Below, in pieces: positions 10,764 through 23,292 of a stretch of DNA of 64,000 nucleotides. The stretch lies in contig CM059562.1 of NCBI GenBank assembly GCA_030386875.1, positions 60,696,201-60,760,200 of the forward strand, written 5' to 3'. A model generated the notes under the pieces. That model searched no databases. It saw nothing but the letters and a program-made list of their open reading frames with translations, and was not told the DNA's origin. Every line of letters starts with the position of its first letter. Position 1 is the stretch's first letter. Both the position numbers and the translations under genes were made by a program. Origin of the DNA: Morinoia aosen (Eukaryota; Arthropoda; Malacostraca; Amphipoda; Talitridae).

Positions 10764-13574
10764 ACGGTCATTTACAACAGAATTAAAATCAAACCCTAGT
10801 AATTTTTAGTGAAAGGGACAGAAGAAATGTTGGACACCTCTTAATTGGAAGCAGATATGAAAAAATAAAAAAACCAACTCACAGCTCTTAAAGAGGACTG
10901 AAGCCAGATTACAACGCGGGAAAAAGCTGTACTTGCGCGGCCCTGCACGCTCATAAAGCGACTTATCGCAGCGCCTTCCAGACGTGTAATTGAGGAGAGA
11001 ATCGTCAACGCAGAAGCGAGTTTTCTCGGCTGGGGAATTCTACATGACGGTAAAGGAACTACGATTTCTGCTCTGCTTGCTGAATAGGAATGACTAAATT
11101 TTGGAAAGACTGCAAAAAGTCAGTCAATTCATTACGTGATCATTCGGAGCTGTTTAGAATAGTACAAGTTTTTTCTTAAGGCACTAAATATACATGAATT
11201 GGGAGGTGGAATATTCATTGATGAATTTTCAACCAGTCATATTCGAAACGGTCTTTATATGAGAGCTGCAGTGCACCAGCGACTTGAGCATGCACGCTTG
11301 AATATTCACACAGCCTTGCATTGGGAGTGAGAACGACTGGTTAACTTTCTCCAATAGTCATTAGCCTCAGCTGGGCATGGGTGAGCACTATGCAAGGGCT
11401 ACTAAAGGAGTCAGTGATACTGTGTTTAGTAGCCCTTTAGTGCTCATGGTCACTATGTTAAGTAACCAACAAATTATAAGTACTGTTTAAACTCTTCAAG
11501 GCTCTGTATCCACTTCAAGTTGATGGCACAAGAGTAATGGAGTATAATAAAATAACAATACAGCCGGTAATTTTTCATTTATCGAATTTTGCTGCCACGC
11601 TAGAAAAAATAAAACACTTCGTCATCCACATAGTGGAATCGAGCTTGCACACATGATACTAACAGAGCGCAATTTAGGTAGGGAGGTGCAGAACCGAAAA
11701 TTCATCAGGACTTCTTCCCTACGCATGAAAAGTCCGCCGACTGGCCACTGCTCCACAGCAGAGGAAGAGGCCAGGGAGTCGCAGAAGGAAGCGAGTCTTT
11801 GATCAGTTCGTGCACCTTGCTCGTAGAGGATAGATGTCAAGTAGATTTTGTTTACGTCAACCTTGCAGACATAATCTCTTATAGGTTAATTTCTAGCAAA
11901 TGAACAATGCAGGATTCGAAGAATTCTGTACATCAAAATGTGCACAGTGTTGTCGACGGTGTGACCGACGTAGTGCTCGATAAGCGAACAACTACAGAGA
12001 CATATTGTATTAGAAAGAACCACACCGCTAAAGGAGCCTTTTTGAGCTTTCTTAGCCGGTTTGGCAGCAGATTTTTTTCGAGCGCCAATAAATTGCGGGA
12101 TCGCTTATGTTTCGAAATACGAAAGGGATATTGTGCGGGAATACAGCCACGGAAAGAGAGGGCTGCGCAAATCCGTCGGTAATGTGTGACGATTTTTCCC
12201 AAACTTCGTTCAAACTGGTGTGTTCTCTTTACCCCAGCGTTCGCGAAGTTGATTGAGAGATTCAAACTTTTCTCGCTCTGATTGCACTTTACTTCGCTCG
12301 CTCTTGACGAGACAGAAAGTGAAGCGGATGTTTTACGTTATTTACATTGGGGGACAAGGACTTTACTACGTAGTTAAATTTACAATTAGTTTGGCTTCCG
12401 CACAGCTTAACTCAGAGTATACTTATTGCATGATTTAATAAGAAAAAAAAAAGATAAATCAACCCTTTTATCGACAGGTTCTTTAAGTGTAATACTACCA
12501 AACGTATGCTTTATCCATGTCACCTACTACTACTATGCTTTATCGACACCACTTGTTGTGAGTAACTTACCAACGTATGCTATTTGAGAGTTCATGTTTA
12601 GTACCACCATGCATGGAGAAGTTAATGAAATTATAATAATTTGAATCCACAGCAGGGTTAAATTCATGGTTAATAGCAAAGTAGCTCTACTGACTGATAT
12701 TTTGCTAATTTTCTCCAAGTACTAACGTTTGTACGTCTTAAACGAACCTCATGCTTCAATGGTCAGAGCGATATATGCTTGATACAAATAGAACGTATTG
12801 GATTATTAATGAGGAGCACACAATACTAATCCATTCATGGAGTCGGCCATGCACATAATAGTCAATGCGTTTATAATTCTTCAGACAATTTATAGATACA
12901 GATCCAGATCACCGCTATTGCGAGTACAACTGATACTGGACAACAAAATGCACCACAAGTGTGCTGCTGTTCTACTGAAGAAAGGCTTGCACAGTTACAA
13001 TAACGCCAAATTACCTCCGATACTCTGAAATTGGCCCACATCTGTGGACAAATTCATATAGCTGAATTTGAGCATGGTATCAAACGATGATTTTGGTCCG
13101 CACACTTCAGGATACTCAGGTTTCTTCATCTCTAGATCCACGTTTCACTTCCTATAACTGATTACAAAATGAGGACAAATGTTGTCCTAAGTCGCTGTTG
13201 CTTGCTCAAAATTTCTGATAAAGACCAGCCCACGAAACAAATTACTACTCAAAATTGACGTATTGGAGCAAAATAGCATTAGATTTTTGCAGTGGAACAC
13301 ATTAAGTGCGCACCAAAAGCACTGAGCTTCTAAATGTCCTTTAATTCTGATAATTGCCTCACAGACAAAGCAGAGACATAGCTGTCTAAAATGAACCAGA
13401 TTCTGAAGTTTCTCGCATTGATATACAGGCTTCAAAAAACTCCAGAAATGCCAGAACATTACCTCTACAAACTCTCCCCATAATAATGGAAGAAACACCT
13501 GGCATGCACTGCGAAGTTTGGAAATTTTGGCTACTGTACATGAAATATCAAAGAGTTCACATTAAATATTAGAG
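10764..13574. other. Unassigned ~2.8 kb
   Basis: Mostly AT-rich. Overlapping frames of 91 (+) and 110 (-) codons at about 11907-12265 sit in a GC-richer patch; neither translation resembles a known family and the two strands cannot both be coding. A stem-loop is listed separately at 11383-11445. Confidence 0.3.
11383..11445. other. Stem-loop, ~21-bp stem
   Basis: The left arm 11383-11406 and right arm 11425-11445 (TTTAGTAGCCCTTTAGTGCTC) pair almost completely, apart from a 3-base bulge in the left arm, around an 18-base loop. It may be a remnant of an inverted-repeat element or a small RNA hairpin. The sequence alone cannot tell which. Confidence 0.5.
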
Positions 13575-13795
13575 CGCTCTTATAAGGGCGCGCCACTCTT
13601 ATCTACCACTACATAGTGTATACGGTCCGTCAGAAATGACGGGATTCGAAGTTTCTCTTCTATAAATCCTCCAGATGTGGATGCCAAACAATTATCCTAA
13701 TATGTAGTACGCGCGATTAAAATATTCTTTTACTGGTGCACAGGTGAAACTTGTATCACAGAGACCGTCATTTAGCGTCCTTTAAATGAAATAAA
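13575..13795 (-). repeat. Dispersed repeat B, copy B1
   Basis: Read on the minus strand this copy has GTGATACAAGTTTCACCTGT, then GTGCACCAGTAAAAGAATAT and, ~100 bp later, GAATCCCGTCATTTCTGACG. The same ordered blocks occur at 36995-37215 and 47255-47510, and the first block alone at 44695-44760. No transposase, polymerase III boxes or clear ends were found, so the class is unknown. Confidence 0.65.
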
Positions 13796-14734
13796 CTATT
13801 TCTTAAGAAGTGGAAACCAATCAAATATGTAGATAAACAAGCACATAAAAGGAACCTTAGGGCAAGGTGTCACTGTGGTTAAGGTGAACATCGATTACCT
13901 GACATTCTTCTCTACAAATTCCAAGGGAATTTTATGGCGGTTCCGCTAAATGATCTTGATCAAATTTACAAGCTATATTTGAAAATTATTTTATTTTTAT
14001 CCCTGAACAGTGAATGTATAATACACAATTAAAAGTTTTAATTAAGGTAGACATATTCACACACCTTCAAGTAGACTATTAACGAAAAACACCGATTGGA
14101 CTACAGATGTGTGTCCTATCATCTCAGAAGAAGCCGTCTACGAAACTTTGCCCGCATTTTCTAAATTTTCAGGACGGAAATACTTGCTGCACAGAAATAA
14201 CACTTCAGATACTTTCACCTCATCACTAATACTTTCATTTCACTCGATTATTATAAGTACCAACTCAACCCTTTAGCAAAAATTTCCGGAACAGATGACG
14301 TGCGCAATGGTAACTAACATAGCTAGAGATGGCACGAGTCGGAGGAGCTAATAGCTGGCCTTTTTCAGCCTAATAGATCAGAAAAAGGCGGAAAGATAAA
14401 CTTGCAGTTTACCTCAATGAGCTCAGATAACTGCGCAGAAGAGAAAAACTTTGCGTTGGATACAATATTGATTGCGCGCAAAGAAATAGAGAACGTTCCT
14501 AGGGAGAAAGCAGAGCAGAGGTGTGTGTACTAAGTGGAACACACGCTAATGGTCGGTGATAGATCACAGCCATGACTGGAGGGCTGAATGGCAAACGATG
14601 AAATATTCACACCTATCACTTATTCGAAGAAATTTCGCTGCCATGGAAGGTATAAGATCAGATTATAAAGAAGTATAAACTTTGCGCACTAAAATAAATT
14701 TGTTCTCAAGAGGAAAAAAACCTTAAATAGTAGG
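13796..14734. other. Unassigned AT-rich stretch
   Basis: A short local hairpin (GGCCTTTTTC with GAAAAAGGC) lies near 14358-14390. Otherwise I see nothing I can name. Confidence 0.3.
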
Positions 14735-14862
14735 AAATTGACGGAACGGAGAACCCCACCATGCACAAACTTCTATACAGTAAGATTGAAACAGTTAATG
14801 AAACAAGATGAAAGTTGAAGAAAAATGGTATAGCCGCTGAAAAAAATACAACAGCAAATCGA
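14735..14862 (-). repeat. Truncated family A fragment (A7a)
   Basis: This piece matches the middle of family A (CAGTTAATGAAACAAGATGA, GTTGAAGAAAAATGG, ACAGCAAATCGAAA) and stops where the next copy, A7, begins. The junction suggests A7 landed in, or beside, this older fragment. Confidence 0.6.
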
Positions 14863-15172
14863 AAGATTAGACTAGTCGACATTAGTCAACAAATGCGATC
14901 CAAGGAGAGGAAGGAAGAAGGCACCATTTAGTATGGAGTAAAGGGAACGCGGAATCTATGCAGAAAGGGCATAGAAACAGTAAGATGAGAAAGAAGTTCA
15001 TGAAACAAGATCAAAGTTGAAGAAGAAAGTAGTAGGTGCTGAAAAAACAGGACAACAGTGAACCGAAAAAGATGATCCGAAACCGATAAACAAATATTCT
15101 GTTTCAACAAAATTGGCTTACCTAACCTCTAGCTCGAGACATCACAGTTTGCTCTTCGTATCCCCCTCAGCC
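14863..15172 (-). repeat. Family A retroposon copy A7
   Basis: A nearly full-length copy: CAACAAATGCGATCCAAGGA, GCACCATTTAGTATGGAG, AACAGGACAACAGTGAACCG and the CCTAACCTCTAGCTCGAGAC block, ending near TATCCCCCTCAG. The GATACAA hairpin segment is missing and the terminal hairpin is incomplete. Confidence 0.8.
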
Positions 15173-18100
15173 GTGTGGAGCTTTGAAGAAATTAATTTTT
15201 CAGAATATTCTAGTGCCCCAAAAAATCTGAGATCTTTGAAAGAGCAAAATCGTCCAGCTTTATTTTACTCGTGGATTTCACTTGCTTTCTCGGTCAGATA
15301 TAAATTAAGATAGGTTTTTTTTGTGAAGTACTGCAGTAGAGTCATGGTCATCTACCATGAGTCGTCTCCCGTCTCAGTCCGCCGTTCCGAGCACACCGTA
15401 CTTGAGTAAGCTGCCCGAGTTCTGTGAGGAGAGATTTCTTATACGCTGCTCCGCTGTGATTCACTCGTTCTCATCAATTTAGAAGCCTTATAACTTGCTT
15501 TCTAGTGATCAAATGGGGTCGCACCAAACTTTCGTGCAAGAAACGACTCTGCCCTCATCCTGTTACAGCAGGGAATATCGGTGATATGTGTGGCCGCAGA
15601 CCTAGAGATAACAAGATGACCACTTATCACCTAAATGGCGCAGCCACACTGCCACACGTGCAACAAAACAGTCTTCTACCCAAAAAATTTTTCCGGGTAT
15701 GAATACTAAAATGAATTTAAACAAAAATGTGTTTCTTTGGAAAATCTTTGCAAACAAAATAAAAAGTGTGTAGGGTTGAACACGGAGGTTCTTGTAAAAT
15801 GTATTAGGGTTATTTCCTGTACTGTACGACAGGTTATTTAAATGCAATCGCACAAGCAATTAAATCTGACGACTTCTGAAAGATACGGAATGAAAACTCT
15901 TAAGTAATCGATGCAAAATTTTAGCTCTGACAGCGGTTTCAATTCCAACGCGACAATGACACCGGCCATTCAAGTCTAACCCTGTATATCTATAAGAAAG
16001 TAAAATACCAGAACACCAGTTTTTTCCGACCTTCTATGGGTTCTAACTTCAATCCACTTGGAAATCTTTAGTGAGAAAAGTATGTTCGAATACTAGTAGA
16101 TTTTGGCGCTCAAACCCTCGAACTTTTGGAACATGTACCTATTGACAAATACGATATACGAGCACGAACATGTCAAAACAACGTAAAACAAAAGTATAAG
16201 AACTGTTTGATTGGAGTCATCACTATAAAATGTCATGCTATCGACTAATAAAAAGCAAAATGTTTTCCTACTAAAATGTTGACATTTTTGGAACAAATTC
16301 TTCAAATTTTTTAAAAAATTCGTCGCTACAAAAACTACATTTTCAATTCAATGTACACAATCATTTTAGTTTGGACGCATAGGGGGGATAAATTCTGTAT
16401 AAAAAGACGAAAATAATTTAGTATTGCAAAGCAGGTAGAAAATTTCGTTGCTTTTTGTATGCGGAAGCATTTGGCGACAAGATAAACCAAAATAAAGATA
16501 GATTCGCACCTTATTCGTCTAATTTGATTGCTCATCAAGCATCTCACGATTTCTCTGTTGAACAAAACCAAAATATGACACAAGACCTAGCAGGCGGCCC
16601 ACTCCCTATAGCAGTTCATGCATAGCGCGGACTATAGCTGGTTCGCGCGGCTTGGTCACCGAAAAAGACTGCACCAGAGGGAGAGTCCAGAAGTAACTCT
16701 ACAGAATCCTACCATCAATGCACTGCTGACAAAGGATCACCGAGGTAGAGGAATTTGACACGATTACGTAAACCAACATTCATATGAGAATGCTTTTCGC
16801 CACAGACATCGAGTCCCATTGGTGAAAAAAAAAGAACTATACTTGAAGAAGAAATTGATGGAGCAAGAACTTGTTATGAAGAAAGAGGCTTCATCATCGG
16901 CTTAAAAATAATGTCCTATTCGACCCTCGTTAATTATTTTACCATGCATTCATAGGTAAGGAAATTCATCTACAGAAAGGAAAGTATCGAGCCTGACGAT
17001 TCCTGTTAAGCCCACTTTTACTATGAACGAAAAAGCAAGATTACTTCATGATTACTTCTAACTTTGCTGTTAAATTTAAATTTAAATGGGGTCATTTTTA
17101 ATACTTCACTTGAAATATTTTTGGAAGAAAAATTTGTAGATGCTTGGACATAAGACAGCTAAGTCACAAATAAATCACATATCAGTGTAGATTTTATTAA
17201 CTTGCACCATGAAACCTGAAAGTATATTCGTTCAGGCTTTAACCAAAGTACAGTTAAATCAACGCTCTGGCTGTGAATTGAATCCCAGAGAAATAAAACT
17301 TCCTGCCAATTTGGATCCTGCAGGAATACGGCAAACTTCAACCATTCTGTCTAATGATATGCAAATTTCTCTTCTTCAATTCAGATCCTGATGAAGTGCA
17401 GAACGCTGCTTAATTTCCGATCCGCTGATGCAGAACACCTTGGGAATAATTATAGTTCAGCTCACGGGAGTCATGACCTCGCAAGACCATTGTTCGAAAC
17501 TAAAAGATTACTCAGGCGCGAGCCGAGCCGCTTCCAAGAGGTGGCAAATTAATTACGTGAAAAGCACGTCTCAAAAATACTCGGAAAATCGAAGCTTCAG
17601 TAGAATAATTAGTGAGTCGGGCGCTTGAACCGCAGGCGCAATTACGGTTTCCCATGCCATGAGGTTGAATGTCCAGGACGGTGTTTAGTTTTGGCTTCTG
17701 GAACCGAGGCTTGGACGTACTTGAGTCTAACTCCACGGCAACAGGAGGTGCTTCGCTGCAGGCTTGCGGTGCGCTAACACGGCGCTTGTACGCCAATCAG
17801 CTTTCCAAGTTGAATCAGGTTCAGATTAGTAAAATTTTACTCAACGTCAGACCAGAACACTTCATAACACCGGTAAACTATCTGCATTAGTTCCTTGATA
17901 TTGCTGAAAATGGTACCAAGCAGGAGCTATCAACATAAGCGTAATGGCTGAACAATATACAACACAAAGTGCAATTTGAAATCGAACGGAATCAATCGCG
18001 GAAGAATTTCTCCGGCGTTGACCCACAATCATCTAAATCTCTTGATAATACACAATGGCTTCAGGCAACAAGCATCCTTCCAGTTGAGCGGCCTAGTTTT

Positions 18101-19284
18101 TGCTCTCACCTCATCATATCCAGTTATATAATCTAACTTAGTAAGAATGTGAGTAACAAGTACGGCTCAGACAACGCCAAGTCGTTCGCTATGAAAGAAT
18201 ATTCAAGCTTATGAGGAAGAACCTGTCCATTACACAAGAGCTATTTTGAAAAACCTAAATTGCAAATTTCAGTTATAAAGACTTGTGTGTTTACGTACAT
18301 AATGAAAATCAAACTGACATTGGATAATCTTTTTGTCACTAGCTGCACGAGCTTCCGGAAATCGCTCACCAAAATTGCTTTTATGTGAAAATCAGAGCTT
18401 GTTGTTTAATTAATTTTAGGTACCCACCCTGGAATTATTCTCTCTGCACAATCCTCGTCTCATAAGATTGCAGGCCCAAGCTTCGTCATGAAGGAGCCGC
18501 CATGATATCGATTAAATTAATGCACAAATAGCTCGCCAATTTAACGCTGTTCAGAAGTGCATTACCGACAAATGATCGCCAATAGCCGTCGCATTATCAC
18601 AGTCACAACGCACAAATAACCCTAGTAAGGTTAGCAACATCAGCAAGCGATTTGGCAGACATCCTTTGGACAATGCAGTGCAGCGGCGCAGTTATGTTTC
18701 CATCCTACCAAGTGTGTTCAGTAGATAACTGCGGACAGGCTATTCAACAAGTACTGCATGCTCTACGCATAGTTTGCATACTTCATCCTTATTCTGTTTA
18801 TAAATTGCTAGCGCTGCCCACGATAACACTTGCTCAGTGTGCACTGCACGCCGTTTTGTCCCTCCTTGGCTAGCAAGGAATCTGTTTTGGAAGGAAGTTC
18901 TAAATTTGAGGAAGTGTCACAGTTTTTCGCAACGTTCGAAGCTTCTCTGTCGAACTCATCCGATACAAAATTAACTCAGACAGCAGAAAGTCACGGGTTC
19001 GTAGATGAATAATTATTTCACATGGCTATCCTTAGAAAATTAACGTGCTCACGTCAGTCAACTCTTGAAATTTGCGCGCTGACATCCCTCAATGCTATTA
19101 TTTTCAAGCAAAAATGCGTTCAAATACTTGGATAAGATGAGGCTTTCGCTTCCTCATATCACACAACGCTCGATTCACTGGGCTTGATGTCTTCTGTTGA
19201 ACCTTCTTCGCAAATTTAATCAGATGTGGATCGATCAGGTTCAAACCTTCATATTTTTCGATTTCCAACTACAAAAATTTTCAA
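15173..19284. other. Unassigned ~4.1 kb
   Basis: AT-rich DNA with short frames only. The GC-richer block at 17512-17800 holds a 94-codon minus-strand frame (see separate entry). The ~18650-18870 frame of 73 codons has no recognisable motif. No repeat ends were found. Confidence 0.3.
17512..17796 (-). CDS. Unrecognised 94-codon open frame (possible exon)
   Basis: I do not recognise this frame. It lies in a GC-richer patch and encodes a Ser/Pro/Arg-rich peptide with no transmembrane segment or known motif. It has no ATG start; the first usable codon is TTG. If it is real it would be an internal exon rather than a whole gene. Frames of this length arise by chance in a window this size. Confidence 0.12.
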   Translation of the reverse strand: MAYKRRVSAPQACSEAPPVAVELDSSTSKPRFQKPKLNTVLDIQPHGMGNRNCACGSSARLTNYSTEASIFRVFLRRAFHVINLPPLGSGSARA

Positions 19285-19565
19285 GTTACCACCAGGGCAT
19301 GGAGAGTCGAAGTCGAGGAGTCGGAGCTTTTTTGGAGCTTGAGGAGTCCGTAAAAAATGAGACTCCTACTCCTTTGTTAAATATAGAAAAAAATGGGAAA
19401 ACTGTAAAGACGTTTTTATATAAGATCAACTGTTGTAATATAATATTTCAATGCATATTTTTGGATTCATTCTTTTGAAAGTCTTATAGTAGAAACTTTG
19501 TATATACCAATGTTTGAAGCCACTTCTGTGGTGAATCAGCGATCAATCTACCTCGATATGTTAGG

Positions 19566-19700
19566 TTATATATCCGAATCCCAGGGTCGAGCAATTTTGT
19601 ATAAATATTTCTCCCGAGGAGTCTAAATTAATTTTAAAAATAGCTACTCAGTGAAAATTGTTTACCTAATTTCTCGACCGGGGGAAACCTGGGATATATT
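19566..19700. repeat. Short inverted repeat inside the hAT remnant
   Basis: TATATATCCGAATCCCAGGG with GTCGAG at the left is mirrored by CTCGACC and AAACCTGGGATATAT at the right, about 135 bp apart overall. It could be a very small MITE or subterminal structure of the host element. Confidence 0.4.
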
Positions 19701-20161
19701 CCGATGTGTTTTCGTGAACAAACTGTTCAAGATGCATGATAAACATATTTAAAATCATAAAACAGGCTTAAAACCACCCCAAGCAGATGTGAAGTGAAAA
19801 ACATATTGAAACAATCGATTTTTCGTTCTAGAATCGAAAGAAATGATCTTCAATTGTTAGAAATTACGTATTTCTTAAATGTGACCGTAAAGAAAAAGAT
19901 TATGTAGCTTAGGGAATTTACGTGTATGTGGTACGGAGCAGTAACAGTAGTGCTTCTGGGCAGACCATTTACTCATCATAGCCGATTCTTCGTAATTCCT
20001 TTTTTATTTGAGTGATCACTCTTTTGATTTTCCTCGAGTTTAATTTACGTTCTCGTTGCATGTTTGAGCTCCTTAAGAACTTACCGAGAGGCTTAGTACG
20101 CTTTAAGCCCTACTTTGGGAATATACTTACTCTCCTATTTAGGAGTCCTTAAAACTTTAAC

Positions 20162-22491
20162 TTTAAACCTTAAAATGGGCCTATAGCGCCTAACTTATTA
20201 TTTCTATTTACCTCTTAATGAGAAGTTATCTTCTTATTACCTTAATATTACCTTAACCTCAAAACGAGACTAAATCACGCGCAAATTTACTGAATACAAA
20301 ACTGATATTAAAAAAACTTGGCGCCTGCTTAATTCATGCTATAAACCGAATAATAATACTACGAAAACAATCGAGTCCTTCGTTCACGAAAATGTAAAAT
20401 ACCACGAGAAAAAAGATATTGCAACTGTGTTTAACAACTTTTTTGTAAACATAGGAAAAAATATAGCCGATAGTGTCTTCAGTGAACCCAGAGACCACTT
20501 GCAATACATGGACCATGTCCGTGAACCTAACTCTTTCTTTTTCACGCCAACTAATCCCTCCGATGTAATTACGTGCATAAACAACTTGAAAAATAAATCA
20601 AGTGGATTGAAAAATTTTTCGGCTAAAGTTCTGAAGGCAATAGCTGATATAATAGCACCGTGCATATCTTATATTATCAACCAATCCCTTTCTCAAGGTA
20701 TCTTCCCCAACTCTTTCAAAATTGCGAGAGTCACCCCTATTTTTAAAAATGGTGATAAAAACTGCATCAACAATTATAGACCTATCTCTGTACTACCAAT
20801 TATTAGCAAAATATTCGAGAAAATTGTGTATAAAAAAGTGTATTCCTATTTTGAACAAAAATCTTTCCTCTACGACAAACAATACGGTTTTCGTTCTAAG
20901 AAATCTACGACGCAAGCTGTATTAAATCATTTGCAATACCTTTATACTAATATAGATGAAGGAATGCTTGTTTTCTCCGAAATTCTTGACTTTCGAAAAG
21001 CATTCGATTGTGTGGACCATAACGTATTACTCTCGAAACTACATTGTTATGGCATTCGAGGGGCTGCCCATGATTGGTTCAGATCATACTTAGCAAATCG
21101 GAAACAGTACATTGTCATTGACGACGCAAAATCAGACCCACAGACAATTAGCCATGGAGTTCCACAAGGATATGTCCTTGGGCCTCTCCTATTTCTAATT
21201 TTTATCAATGATATCATTAAATCTACATCATTCTTCAAATTCATACTTTTTGCCGATGACAGTACCCTTTCTGCGGTCCTTCCAGACCAAAATCCCGCTA
21301 GGATGGCGGAGCGTATAAATAATGAACTTCATGAGGTTTCATTGTGGCTTAAAGCTAATAAAATAAGCCTTAATATTGATAAAACAAAATATACTACATT
21401 CTCATACAAGAAAAATATATCTCTCCCACGCATTCAAATTGGCGAAGGTGAAATCGAAGAAACCAACTCGAGTAAATTCCTGGGCATCATAATAGACAAA
21501 CATCTAACCTTTAAAGAGCACATCGATCGCTCATATTAGTCCTAAATTATCAAAATCTATCGGAATCCTAAATAAAGTTAAATATTTCCTGCCTGAAACA
21601 GCCTTACAAATGCTCTGCCGAACGCTCATTTCACCATATTTGCAATACGGAATAGAAGCATGACACGGAACTGATAAAAATAAAACCAACAAAATTTTTA
21701 CCCTGCAAAAAAGAACCATAAGAGCGGTAAAGAATCTAGAATATAATGCTCACACAAATGACTCATTAAAAAATTTACGAATACTTAAGCTCTCGGATCT
21801 CTACATAATCTCCATTTGCAATTTCATTTACAAAACATTAACAAATGATGGCGACAATAACCTAAAACAACTATTAACTGCGCAAACTGGTCATCACGAC
21901 CATTTAAACCGAAATAGAAGTAAATTCATGCTTCCTTATTACTCAAAGGCTCGGTCACAACACAGTATCCTCTTCGTTGGAACTAAAACTTGGAACTCAA
22001 TACCTGCGGAGATCCGTGAAAGTAATTCTTATAAGGTATTCAAAAAAATCTTGAGTCTCGCTTCCTATCAGATTACTAGTCGTGTAAGATCACAGAGTCA
22101 AACCTTGTCCCCTACATGACTGGTCCTAATAACGTAATTTGCCTTGGTTAATTTCGCCGATCTTCAGTCTGTTCTTGAATCGTTTGTCCAATATACTGTT
22201 AAATCTAGTCCATATGAACTATATTGTGAAATGAAGTATCTAATTTCGAGTTAATTATCTCATTGATCAGTCTAATGCGTCTCTAGTTTAAGTGAATTAG
22301 GTTTAACATTATTATACTCGTAAGACTAACCTTGATGGTAGGATGCCCTAGAAGTCACTGAACTTATTCGGGCCCACAGGTAGCTATACTCAAATTTGAC
22401 CATTGTACTAGACTTAAACATTTTATCTCTGTATCACCTGGGGTAAATAAATTGTTTAAAAAAAATGTTTAAAATTGTTTAAACCTTAAAA
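20162..22491 (+). mobile_element. CR1/Jockey-group LINE, 5' truncated, with 14-bp target-site duplication
   Basis: The element body is 20176-22477 (about 2.3 kb). An exact 14-bp direct repeat, TTTAAACCTTAAAA, flanks it at 20162-20175 and 22478-22491. It carries the reverse transcriptase and C-terminal part of ORF2, then a ~330-bp 3' UTR ending in an A/T-rich tail with repeated TGTTTAAA. The endonuclease domain and ORF1 are absent, as expected of 5' truncation during retrotransposition. It lies within the hAT remnant, so it is the younger insertion. The clade call (CR1/L2/Jockey group) rests on motif style only. Confidence 0.85.
20281..22119 (+). pseudogene. LINE ORF2 reverse transcriptase, broken
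   Basis: Reverse transcriptase of a non-LTR retrotransposon, which copies its own RNA into the genome at a nicked target. The open frame has no true start codon (5' truncated) and is readable from about 20281 to a stop at 21537-21539. Counted from the codon at 20427, residues 117-125 (NYRPISVLP) are motif 1, 187-198 (LDFRKAFDCVDH) motif A with its aspartate, 244-255 (GVPQGYVLGPLL) motif B, and 275-280 (FADDST) the catalytic FADD box. Motif B has Tyr where most relatives have Ser. Past 21530 homology continues in a different frame (ISPKLSKSIGILNKVKYFLP), with a TGA near 21661 where relatives have Trp, and ends with the usual C-terminal WNSIPAEIRESNSYKVFKK at about 21990-22050. It is inactive: truncated, one frameshift and at least one internal stop, though recently enough inserted to keep long frames. 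Confidence 0.88.
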
Positions 22492-23292
22492 GTACTAGGT
22501 CTTCCCTTACTTAACCTGTCTATTTTTCCTCTTATGGCCGTTTATATATGTGCCTCTTGAAATGTGCTCATTGAAGTTTCAAGGTTGGTACAGCTGAGTA
22601 GCTCTTCATTGAGCAATTGAGATACTTCGAACGATATGAAATAAATGTCTATAAAAAGGTAGCTAGGGCTAAATTCAGTAAACTAAAATAGTTCCTTCTT
22701 CTTCTAGAATAACTTGAAGTCGTCTGCCTGAGACTGCGTGCTTTTAACCCCGCCCTATTGTCTCCGCCTTCGTTTCTCCGCCGCACCTGTACGATTAGCT
22801 TGTCGTCCCCAGAGCTGAGCTGTTTAGTACCTCTCCGTTGTTGTGGTTAGAGGTCAAGCCAGCCGCTTCGTAGGTGTGTAGCGTGTAGAGATGTGAAATG
22901 TTATTGAAAATATCAAATATTTGAATTAATTCTCGTATAACCATATAAAACCACTTAATAATGATACGCTTTAACATCGGTATATTCCGTTTCAGTTGTG
23001 TTGGGCTCCCAATTGCGGGTCCCGCGGATGTTGGTGGGATTTTAACCTTATACCGGCACATCAGGAGGTGGCCGAAGTTCAATAAAAAATCGGTTCCTCG
23101 CTGTAAAAGCTTTCTTTTCCATTAGAAGTCTAACAGAATAACGTTTTTTAATTTTTATAAACAATAAAATCCGGATTTTTCAAAACAGCCTTACCTATTT
23201 CCATAACACATTAGGGCACAAAATTTTTTGAAGGATCGGTATTTGCCTGGCGAAGCAGATTTTGACCTTATTCAAAAAAGTCCCGTTTTTCC
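22492..23292. other. Interior of the hAT remnant, unassigned
   Basis: A GC-richer block at about 22730-22880 and AT-rich remainder. No transposase motif is visible, and a 95-codon minus frame here has no recognisable content. Confidence 0.3.
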
